From the NCBI GenBank assembly GCA_045613765.1, contig JAZLBO010000018.1, forward strand, positions 1 through 64,000: a stretch of 64,000 nt of DNA, in the 5' to 3' direction. Made by a program: the position numbers and the translations under genes. The first letter of the stretch is position 1; every line of letters starts with the position of its first letter. Of this stretch, positions 50,164-56,234 are shown in pieces. The DNA is from RGIG4097 sp045613765 (GTDB lineage: Bacteria > Bacillota > Clostridia > Christensenellales > CAG-917). The notes under the pieces were generated by a model. It was not told where the DNA came from. It saw only the letters and a list, made by a program, of their open reading frames with translations, and did not search any database.

Positions 50164-51339
50164 ATGAGCGAAAGAAATTCAAAAAATAGAGCCAATAGCA
50201 CTGCCAAGAAAGCAGTGAAAAAGGCTTACAAACAAAACCCCAAAGCATTTATCATCACTGCCATTGCAGTCATCCTTATCATTGCAATCACTGTGGCTGT
50301 GATCTATTTTGCTTTCCCTGAAACTTGGGATAGCATTATATCAATGATTGGTGGTCAAGATGACAGACCCGAACTCGAACGTGGAGATGGCGAACTTCAA
50401 ATCCACTTTATTGACGTGGGGCAAGGAGATTGTATTCTCATTTTGTTCCCCGACGGCAAAGATATGCTCGTTGACTGCGCAAACTATAATAATACGAGCA
50501 AAATACGTGAGAGCACTCTTGCATATCTCAACACATACGTCACTGACGGACAACTTGACTATCTTATGGTAACTCACGGCGATAGCGACCACATCTACTT
50601 TGTTGATGAAGTGTTGTATGCCTTTGACGTTGACACAATTTATATGCCTTTCATCCTTGCAGAACCTGAAAAGGCAGAAAAAGCAGAGCAAGTCAATGCT
50701 CTCCCCAAGGAAAAACTTGATTTGTTCACAGACGAAGACACTCTCACAAGTGGCGTGTATGCAGATTTCTTTATTGCAGCACTTTCAGAGCCCGATGCAG
50801 AAATCATCTTCAACATTGGCGAGTTCTCCATTGAAACATCAACTTATCGCCTTGACTTCAACTGCTATGCAGAAGCAGACTGGGCAGAAGAAGATCTCGG
50901 TGACGCCGAAGAAAAAAATGCTGTTTCACCCATTGGCATCCTTGAATACAATGGCAAGCGCGTTGTTCTCACGGGTGATAGCAACGAAATCAACGAACCT
51001 ATGTTCATTGAAAAGATTGGTGGCACAGTGTATGACTGCGACGTTTTGAAAGTTGGACATCACGGCAGTGCAACATCATCAACAAGAGAGTTCCTTGACT
51101 TCATCAACTGCGAATATGCAGTCATTTCTTGCAATGCAAGTGGCAACACATTTGAGCATCCTCGTCAAGCAACCCTTGATAGATTTAGCGCAGATGATAT
51201 GACTGTCTATCGTACAGACCTGCACGGAACAATCGTGCTTGTGATTGACAGCAACGGAACATTGTCATTTACAACTGAAAAAACTGCCGGCGAGAGCGAC
51301 ATCTTCACTGGCGCAGACACCAAAAAAGCACAAGGCTAA
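50164..51339 (+). CDS. Membrane-anchored MBL-fold hydrolase (ComEC C-terminal-like)
   Basis: A 391-residue protein. The Lys-rich N-terminus is followed by one transmembrane helix (about 28-54), then a metallo-beta-lactamase domain facing outwards. The motifs are HFIDVGQGDCILI, the metal-binding THGDSDHI, LTGDSNEINEP and KVGHHGSATSSTREF, closest to the C-terminal nuclease-like domain of ComEC. It lacks the ComEC channel domain. Stand-alone versions are common in Firmicutes and may be DNA or nucleotide phosphodiesterases. It ends 10 nt before a secreted metallophosphoesterase gene, so both probably act on phosphoesters outside the cell. Confidence 0.85.
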   Translation: MSERNSKNRANSTAKKAVKKAYKQNPKAFIITAIAVILIIAITVAVIYFAFPETWDSIISMIGGQDDRPELERGDGELQIHFIDVGQGDCILILFPDGKDMLVDCANYNNTSKIRESTLAYLNTYVTDGQLDYLMVTHGDSDHIYFVDEVLYAFDVDTIYMPFILAEPEKAEKAEQVNALPKEKLDLFTDEDTLTSGVYADFFIAALSEPDAEIIFNIGEFSIETSTYRLDFNCYAEADWAEEDLGDAEEKNAVSPIGILEYNGKRVVLTGDSNEINEPMFIEKIGGTVYDCDVLKVGHHGSATSSTREFLDFINCEYAVISCNASGNTFEHPRQATLDRFSADDMTVYRTDLHGTIVLVIDSNGTLSFTTEKTAGESDIFTGADTKKAQG

Positions 51340-51348
51340 CAAATAATA

Positions 51349-52653
51349 ATGAAAACAAAAGAAAAGAAACATTTTTGTGCGTTTGACAAGGCACGATACA
51401 AGAAATATAAAGCCCAAAAGGCTTTGACTATCATTGGGGCAATTATAGCAGTAATTGCCCTGTTTTCTACATCTGTTGCCGTTGCCAACGTTGTGGCAGT
51501 AGACAACCTTTTGGACAAGGCAACAAGCACTTCTGCCGTTGAATATAGTGATGGCGAAAGACTTGTGCCCGTCAAAGATGAAGACGGATACTGGACCTTT
51601 ACAACAGACAGAGATTTCAAGGTTATGCAACTGACCGACATACATATTGGTGGTGGCTTTTTGTCTGCAAAAAAGGATAAATGGGCAATGGGTGCAGTGG
51701 CAACAATGGTGCAACAAGAAAAGCCTGATCTTGTGGTTGTCACCGGGGATATCGCCTTCCCTATGCCCTATCCATCAGGCACTTTCAACAACTTGAGTGG
51801 CGCAAGGGCATTTGCATATCTTATGGAAAGTTTGGGCGTGTATTGGACTTTTACATTTGGCAATCACGACACCGAAGCATACTCGTATTACAGCCGTGAA
51901 GATATAGTGGAATTCTATGAAGAAAGGCTGACGAAAGACTTTGAATATTGCTTGTTCCAACGTGGTTTTTCTGGCGAAGATGAAGGCTATGGAAACACCG
52001 TCATAAAAGTCAAAAATAGTGACGGCATAATCACTCAAGCCATCTTCACTTTGGATAGCCACAGTTATATTGACAACGATATATTTGGTGTTGCCTGGAA
52101 ATACGATAATTTGCACAAATCACAAGTTGATTGGTACAAATCACAAGTTTCAACTATGATTTCAAGCAATATAGCAATAAATCCCGATATGACAACTCTT
52201 GACAATATTGCCTTCCTGCACATACCCGTTGGCGAGTATAGAGATGCTTGGAAGGAATACACTGAAGCAGGCGAAAAGGACACCGAAAATGTCAAATTGA
52301 TCTATGGTGTCATGGGCGAAAATCCCGGCGAAAAGAACGGCATTGTCACCTATGGTGTGTATAGTGGAATGTACCCATGTGACTTCTTTGAAGCGGGGCT
52401 TGAAAACGGACTTCAAGCAATGTTCTGTGGCCACGATCACTACAACAATTTCTCCGTCAAGTACAACGGTGGCAGTGGGGATAAATATATCCAACTGACC
52501 TATGGCATGAGCATTGACTATCTCGCCTATGCAAAGGTCACAGAGCATAGTCAACGTGGCTGCACAATCATCACACTTTCCCCCGACGGCACTTGCTCTA
52601 TCCAACCCAAAAACTACTACACCGACTACAACGGAACTGACCTTGGCGCATAA
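51349..52653 (+). CDS. Membrane-anchored or secreted metallophosphoesterase
   Basis: A 434-residue calcineurin-like phosphoesterase. A signal anchor lies near residues 28-48. The metal-site motifs are in order: QLTDIHIGGG, VVVTGDIAFP, FGNHDTEA, and at the C-terminus FCGHDHYNNF. Family members hydrolyse phosphomonoesters or diesters, for example of nucleotides or teichoic-acid-type glycerophosphates; the substrate is unknown. It follows the MBL-fold gene by 9 nt, which implies an operon of two extracytoplasmic phosphoesterase-type enzymes. A terminator follows. Confidence 0.88.
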   Translation: MKTKEKKHFCAFDKARYKKYKAQKALTIIGAIIAVIALFSTSVAVANVVAVDNLLDKATSTSAVEYSDGERLVPVKDEDGYWTFTTDRDFKVMQLTDIHIGGGFLSAKKDKWAMGAVATMVQQEKPDLVVVTGDIAFPMPYPSGTFNNLSGARAFAYLMESLGVYWTFTFGNHDTEAYSYYSREDIVEFYEERLTKDFEYCLFQRGFSGEDEGYGNTVIKVKNSDGIITQAIFTLDSHSYIDNDIFGVAWKYDNLHKSQVDWYKSQVSTMISSNIAINPDMTTLDNIAFLHIPVGEYRDAWKEYTEAGEKDTENVKLIYGVMGENPGEKNGIVTYGVYSGMYPCDFFEAGLENGLQAMFCGHDHYNNFSVKYNGGSGDKYIQLTYGMSIDYLAYAKVTEHSQRGCTIITLSPDGTCSIQPKNYYTDYNGTDLGA

Positions 52654-52681
52654 CAAATCAACAAATATCACAAACAAATAA

Positions 52682-52715
52682 AAAACCCACGCCGAAAAGT
52701 GTGGGTTTTCTTATT
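52682..52715 (+). terminator. Intrinsic terminator after the metallophosphoesterase
   Basis: AAAACCCAC (52682-52690), loop, GTGGGTTTT (52701-52709), then CTTATTT. Confidence 0.75.
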
Positions 52716-52820
52716 TCCAAGAAATATTCGCTTGATTTTTGGATAAAATAAAGCGCTAAATAAAGCAAAATACAAAAAAGTGGACGACTGCGCTCATCTT
52801 GCGTTGTTTAAGGATAAGTG

Positions 52821-52919
52821 TGGGGTTGAATAGACTCGTAGCGAGAGAAACGAGCGTAATAGCGAGCGAGTGTGCTTGCATAATATAGCGAGCGCCACTG
52901 TCGACCTGTCGATAGTTCT
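52821..52919. repeat. 99-bp direct repeat with tRNA-Ile 3' end, copy 2
   Basis: Identical over 99 bp to 53164-53262. It starts with the last 18 bp of the tRNA-Ile gene sequence (TGGGGTTGAATAGACTCG) and continues with GCGAG-rich sequence, ending GTCGATAGTTCT, which includes a T-arm piece of the same tRNA in the opposite orientation. A weakened terminator hairpin lies beside it (about 52776-52800). The rest of 52716-53316 has no gene. Confidence 0.85.
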
Positions 52920-53112
52920 GCAACGCAATTGCAATGGGCAGAATGCCCAGAGGATATCCACCCCATCTGATTAACATTTTCAAAAACTTCAAATGCAATA
53001 TTGTGATGTATAATGCGAAAAAGCCCTTAATCTCCGACCAAAGCATACTTGCCGTATGTGAGGTTGGTGAGCAAGGGCTTTGACAAAATTAGACGCACAA
53101 TAGTGCTTTTGA

Positions 53113-53142
53113 ACAAAAAAAATAGACGAACCAACGTTCGTC
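53113..53142 (-). terminator. Duplicate of the tRNA-Ile terminator
   Basis: GACGAAC (53125-53131), loop CAAC, GTTCGTC (53136-53142), with an A-run that gives the T-tract on the minus strand. It matches the hairpin at 53317-53344. Confidence 0.75.
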
Positions 53143-53163
53143 TTACTTTGTTTAAGGGGTTGG

Positions 53164-53262
53164 TGGGGTTGAATAGACTCGTAGCGAGAGAAACGAGCGT
53201 AATAGCGAGCGAGTGTGCTTGCATAATATAGCGAGCGCCACTGTCGACCTGTCGATAGTTCT
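53164..53262. repeat. 99-bp direct repeat with tRNA-Ile 3' end, copy 1
   Basis: The second identical copy, 343 bp from the first. On its left it shares TGTTTAAGGGGTTGG with the real tRNA-Ile flank as well, so about 33 bp are common to the tRNA end and this copy. It looks like duplication of the tRNA 3' end plus terminator. Confidence 0.85.
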
Positions 53263-53316
53263 TGCAACAAAGTTGCAAAATGCGTAGCATAAGGATATAA
53301 AACCACTCCAAAACAC

Positions 53317-53344
53317 AAAAAAAATAGACGAACTACTGTTCGTC
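53317..53344 (-). terminator. Intrinsic terminator of the tRNA-Ala/tRNA-Ile transcript
   Basis: GACGAAC (53327-53333), loop TACT, GTTCGTC (53338-53344), followed by eight T with one A on the minus strand. Confidence 0.8.
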
Positions 53345-53362
53345 ATACTCTGTTTAAGGGGT

Positions 53363-53439
53363 TGGTGGGGTTGAATAGACTCGAACTATCGACCTCGCGC
53401 TTATCAGGCGCGTGCTCTAACCAACTGAGCTACAACCCC
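53363..53439 (-). tRNA. tRNA-Ile (anticodon GAT)
   Basis: A 77-nt cloverleaf with encoded CCA. The acceptor is GGGGTTG with CAACCCC, the D-arm GCTCAGTTGGTTAGAGC, the anticodon loop CTGATAA and the T-loop region GATAGTTCGAGTCTAT. It is transcribed after tRNA-Ala with a 6-nt gap. The pair is normally found in rRNA spacers but here stands alone. Confidence 0.96.
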
Positions 53440-53445
53440 TTGTTA

Positions 53446-53521
53446 TGGTGGAGATGCACGGATTCGAACCGAGGACCTCTTGAATGCAAATCAAGCGCTC
53501 TACCAACTGAGCTACACCCCC
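53446..53521 (-). tRNA. tRNA-Ala (anticodon TGC)
   Basis: A 76-nt cloverleaf with encoded CCA. The anticodon stem-loop is CTTGA-TTTGCAT-TCAAG, the acceptor is GGGGGTG with CATCTCC (two G-U pairs), and the T-loop contains GGTTCGAATCC. First gene of the two-tRNA transcript. Confidence 0.96.
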
Positions 53522-53535
53522 ATAAGTGCTTTTCA

Positions 53536-53564
53536 ATAATAGCACCGAAAAAACAATATGTCAA
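53536..53564 (-). promoter_or_regulatory. Sigma-A promoter of the tRNA-Ala/tRNA-Ile unit
   Basis: TTGACA (53564-53559), 17 bp, TATTAT (53541-53536) on the minus strand, about 15 bp upstream of tRNA-Ala. Confidence 0.8.
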
Positions 53565-53597
53565 ACATTTTTCACAAAAAAATTTATAAAGTTAATA

Positions 53598-53626
53598 TTG
53601 AATTTTATTTTTGCTTGTTGTATAAT
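53598..53626 (+). promoter_or_regulatory. Sigma-A promoter of rubrerythrin
   Basis: TTGAAT (53598-53603), 17 bp, TATAAT (53621-53626), divergent from the tRNA promoter. Confidence 0.8.
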
Positions 53627-53655
53627 AAAATAAATCATCTTATGGAGGAACTATT

Positions 53656-54177
53656 ATGGATCTCAAAGGCACAAAAACCGAAAAGAATTTGATGGAAGCC
53701 TTCGCAGGCGAAAGTCAAGCAAGAAACAAATATACATACTTTGCAAGCAAAGCAAAGAAAGACGGCTATGAACAAATCGCAGCCATTTTCCAAGAAACTG
53801 CAGACAATGAAAAGGAACACGCAAAACTTTGGTTCAAGTTGTTCCACGGCATTGGCAACACATACGAAAATCTCCTTGCTGCTGCTGCAGGCGAACACGA
53901 AGAATGGACAGATATGTACAAACGTATGGCAGATGAAGCAGACGCAGAGGGTTTCCACGGTATCGCAGCACAAATGAGAGGAGTTGCAGCAATCGAAAAA
54001 CTCCACGAAGAAAGATATCGTCGTCTTGCAGAACTTGTGCAAGCAGGCAAAGTCTTTGAAACACTTGACGGCAGTGCAAAAGAATGGAAATGCAGAAACT
54101 GTGGCCACGTACACACAGGCGTAGGCGCACCTGCAGTATGCCCCGTATGTGCACACCCCCAAGCATACTTTGAATAA
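53656..54177 (+). CDS. Rubrerythrin
   Basis: A 173-residue non-haem di-iron peroxidase protecting anaerobes from hydrogen peroxide. The ferritin-like domain has EAFAGESQARNKYTYFA, the metal ligands in ETADNEKEHAKLWF, and EKLHEERYRRLAE. The C-terminal rubredoxin domain binds iron through CRNCGH and CPVCAH. Full length. GGAGG precedes the ATG, and it is a single-gene unit with its own promoter and terminator, fitting a strict anaerobe. Confidence 0.96.
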   Translation: MDLKGTKTEKNLMEAFAGESQARNKYTYFASKAKKDGYEQIAAIFQETADNEKEHAKLWFKLFHGIGNTYENLLAAAAGEHEEWTDMYKRMADEADAEGFHGIAAQMRGVAAIEKLHEERYRRLAELVQAGKVFETLDGSAKEWKCRNCGHVHTGVGAPAVCPVCAHPQAYFE

Positions 54178-54193
54178 AAGATAATTACACAAT

Positions 54194-54222
54194 AAAGAGC
54201 AGGACCAACCTGCTCTTTTATT
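54194..54222 (+). terminator. Intrinsic terminator after rubrerythrin
   Basis: AAAGAGCAGG (54194-54203), loop ACCAA, CCTGCTCTTT (54209-54218), then TATTTT. Confidence 0.85.
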
Positions 54223-54251
54223 TTGCCAAAAACACAACAATATGCTATAAT
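54223..54251 (+). promoter_or_regulatory. Sigma-A promoter of ung, at the start codon
   Basis: TTGCCA (54223-54228), 17 bp, TATAAT (54246-54251). The A of the ung ATG (54258) is 7 nt downstream of the -10 box, the usual start point, so the mRNA is probably leaderless. Confidence 0.7.
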
Positions 54252-54257
54252 AGACCC

Positions 54258-54920
54258 ATGGTAAACATTGGCAACAGTTGGGATAACATACTCAAAAATG
54301 ACTTTGAGGGGCAGGCCTATCAAGATCTGCGCCGTTTTCTTGCTGACGAATACAGCAAGCACACCATTTATCCCACAATGCACAATATCTTCAATGCTCT
54401 CAAATACACGGCTTTTGAAGACGTCAAAGTTGTCATCATTGGGCAAGATCCTTATCACGGCCCAAACCAAGCCCATGGTATGTGTTTCTCTGTCCTTCCC
54501 GGCACAGACACTCCCCCATCACTTGTCAATATATTCAAGGAAATCAAGGCAGACCTTGGCATTGCCAACACCAATCCGTATCTTATGAAATGGGCAGAAC
54601 AAGGGGTGCTTCTTCTCAACACTGTCCTGACAGTACGTGCAGGGCAAGCCAATAGCCACAAGGGCAAGGGTTGGGAAACTCTCACAGATAGCATAATCCG
54701 TCATCTCAACAAGAGCGATACCCCCATTGTATATCTTTTGTGGGGCGCAAATGCAAGAAGCAAAAAGGCACTGATCACCAACCCCAACCACTTGATTTTG
54801 GAAACAGTGCACCCATCACCCCTTTCTGCATACAACGGATTCTTTGGATGCAAGCACTTCAGTAAGTGCAACGAGTTTTTGACAAAACACGGACTTAAAC
54901 CAATAGATTGGCAAACTTAA
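54258..54920 (+). CDS. ung: Uracil-DNA glycosylase, family 1
   Basis: A 220-residue base-excision repair enzyme that removes uracil from DNA. It has the water-activating loop GQDPYHGPNQAHGM (about 72-85), VLLLNTVLTVRAGQANSHKG, and the minor-groove loop HPSPLSAYNGFFGC with the active-site His. Length is standard. There is no ribosome-binding site, and the promoter -10 box is 7 nt from the ATG, so translation probably begins at the mRNA 5' end. Confidence 0.96.
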   Translation: MVNIGNSWDNILKNDFEGQAYQDLRRFLADEYSKHTIYPTMHNIFNALKYTAFEDVKVVIIGQDPYHGPNQAHGMCFSVLPGTDTPPSLVNIFKEIKADLGIANTNPYLMKWAEQGVLLLNTVLTVRAGQANSHKGKGWETLTDSIIRHLNKSDTPIVYLLWGANARSKKALITNPNHLILETVHPSPLSAYNGFFGCKHFSKCNEFLTKHGLKPIDWQT

Positions 54921-54990
54921 ACTGCCCGTTTGGACAATATCGCTTTTTTTTACACCTTATATAAATACCTTTAAGGAGGCAAATGTCATC

Positions 54991-55200
54991 ATGACCGACC
55001 AAGAAATAGCACGAATAAATGAATTGGCAAGAAAGTCCAAAACCACAGAAGGTTTGACTCCTGCCGAAAGAAATGAACAAAGTCAACTTCGCAGAAAATA
55101 TATCGATAGTGTTCTTGGCAGCCTTCGTGGCAACCTTGATAGCACCAAAATTCAACACCCCGACGGCACAATCACACCTCTTAAAAAGGAAGACAAATAA
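54991..55200 (+). CDS. DUF896 (YnzC-type) small protein
   Basis: A 69-residue helical-hairpin protein of the DUF896 family. It starts MTDQEIARINELARKSKTTE and has GLTPAERNEQSQLRRKYID and the conserved DSVLGSLRGNLD. In Bacillus a relative (YneA operon YnzC) is linked to the SOS cell-division response. AAGGAGG lies about 12 nt before the ATG. It is 70 nt after ung, so both may respond to DNA damage, which is inference. Confidence 0.9.
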   Translation: MTDQEIARINELARKSKTTEGLTPAERNEQSQLRRKYIDSVLGSLRGNLDSTKIQHPDGTITPLKKEDK

Positions 55201-55227
55201 CTTTTTGTTTTTGTCAAACGGTTTACT

Positions 55228-55539
55228 TTGACAAAACAATCAAATAGATCAATATCTGTCGGCGATGAAGTTTTTATATATGTAGGGAAACCAGTGATGG
55301 CTATCTTATATAAATGTAAAGTTATTGATTCAAACTATTGTATTCAAAAAGTTGATGATTCTGCATTTGCAATAAACGGAAAGCCATACGAACACTACGG
55401 CAACTACATGAAACTGGAACTGTCGGAAGAATACGATGCGTCAAAATTTTCTTTTGGTATCCTAACTGCCAATGGATTAAAAGGTCGAATATGGGGACCA
55501 AGAAGACCAAATGAATTGACATCACTGCTCAATAATTAA
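55228..55539 (+). pseudogene. EVE/PUA-like domain fragment, probably truncated
   Basis: The readable part, about 95 residues, resembles the second half of an EVE (PUA-like) domain, as found in HNH-endonuclease and modified-base-binding proteins: SVGDEVFIYVGKPVMAILYK, then YMKLELSEEYDASKFSF and a final GPRRPNELTSLL. The first half of the domain is missing, and there is no ATG or ribosome-binding site; a TTG at 55228 is the only early start. The frame is the same as the preceding DUF896 gene, separated by its TAA. It is more AT-rich than its neighbours. It is most likely a decayed, transferred gene; a short functional protein cannot be excluded. Confidence 0.45.
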
Positions 55540-55548
55540 TTGTATTAA

Positions 55549-55580
55549 AAAGGCACTCGATTGAGTGCCTTTTATTTTTT
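55549..55580. terminator. Intrinsic terminator between EVE fragment and malQ pseudogene
   Basis: AAAGGCACTC (55549-55558), loop GATT, GAGTGCCTTT (55563-55572), then TATTTTTT. The stem GGCACTC/GAGTGCC is the same as in the terminator at 41382. Confidence 0.85.
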
Positions 55581-56135
55581 GATTGATTTGTAGATGGGCA
55601 TATCTACAATGATGACTATTCCTTTGTCATTGGCATACTTTTTCAGTGCTTGCCATTGAGTAAAGAACTCAAACTGCAACCATTTCCAAAATCCACTCTC
55701 TTTCTCGTGTGTTTTTCGGCTTTTACGGGCCATAGTGACGTCTTTGTCTTCATCTTACCACATTGTCCAAGGAAGATAGCCATAACTGACTTTAAGCGCC
55801 ATAAACAAGCCGTAGTCGTCAATCCAATTTTTATTTGCTTTGTAAAACTTGTTGAAGGCGTCTTCTTCTGCGCCTTTCTTCAAAAATCTTGCGTATGCTT
55901 TGCGAAGAAGGGGATATCTGTTGCCAAAGAGCCAACCATAGTCCACTCTCTTTGTATTGTGGACTGCGCCCTTCAATTCTTCGTGGGTAAGCAAACATTT
56001 TTTGTGCAATATATCAAGGTCAATATAGTAGGGATTGCCTGCGACTGATGCAGGAGATTGATAGGGGCTATCGCCGTAAGACGTGGGGTTCAAGGGTAAA
56101 ACTTGCCAACATTTTGTGCCTGTTTCGTGATACTT
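55572..56135 (-). pseudogene. malQ (4-alpha-glucanotransferase, GH77) fragment
   Basis: Only an N-terminal third of a GH77 enzyme remains. Reading down the minus strand: WQVLPLNPTSYGDSPYQSPA, AGNPYYIDLDIL, RYPLLRKAYARFLKKG and NKNWIDDYGLFMALKVSYGY match malQ in order. The frame then meets TAA after LPWTMW (55755-55757) and continues in the same frame with FWKWLQFEFFTQWQALKKYA and VIIVDMPIY, ending at 55572-55574. The N-terminal about 30 residues and the last two thirds are missing, and no promoter or start is seen. A functional malQ normally has about 500 residues. The gene is dead or a relic. Confidence 0.85.
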
Positions 56136-56171
56136 CTATCCTACCAAAACACCACCCCACTGTCAACCCCC

Positions 56172-56210
56172 AAAAACACAAAAATAAAGGCAGTCCGTGG
56201 ACTGCCTTTA
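56172..56210 (-). terminator. Intrinsic terminator after the large lipoprotein gene
   Basis: TAAAGGCAGTCC (56185-56196) pairs with GGACTGCCTTTA (56199-56210); the minus strand then has TTTTTGTGTTTTT. Confidence 0.85.
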
Positions 56211-56234
56211 TGATTTTATAATCTATTGATTATA

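Noticed and set aside
52821..53262. CRISPR-like direct repeats
   Set aside because: Only two copies, 99 bp long and 343 bp apart, including a tRNA end; there are no regular spacers and no cas genes.
52756..53311. Two similar minus-strand open frames that look like paralogous proteins
   Set aside because: Their similarity is fully explained by the 99-bp tRNA-linked DNA repeat they cross, and they have no starts or domains.
53363..53521. An rRNA operon around the tRNA-Ile/tRNA-Ala pair
   Set aside because: The pair is typical of 16S-23S spacers, but no 16S, 23S or 5S sequence is visible on either side, and the pair has its own promoter and terminator.
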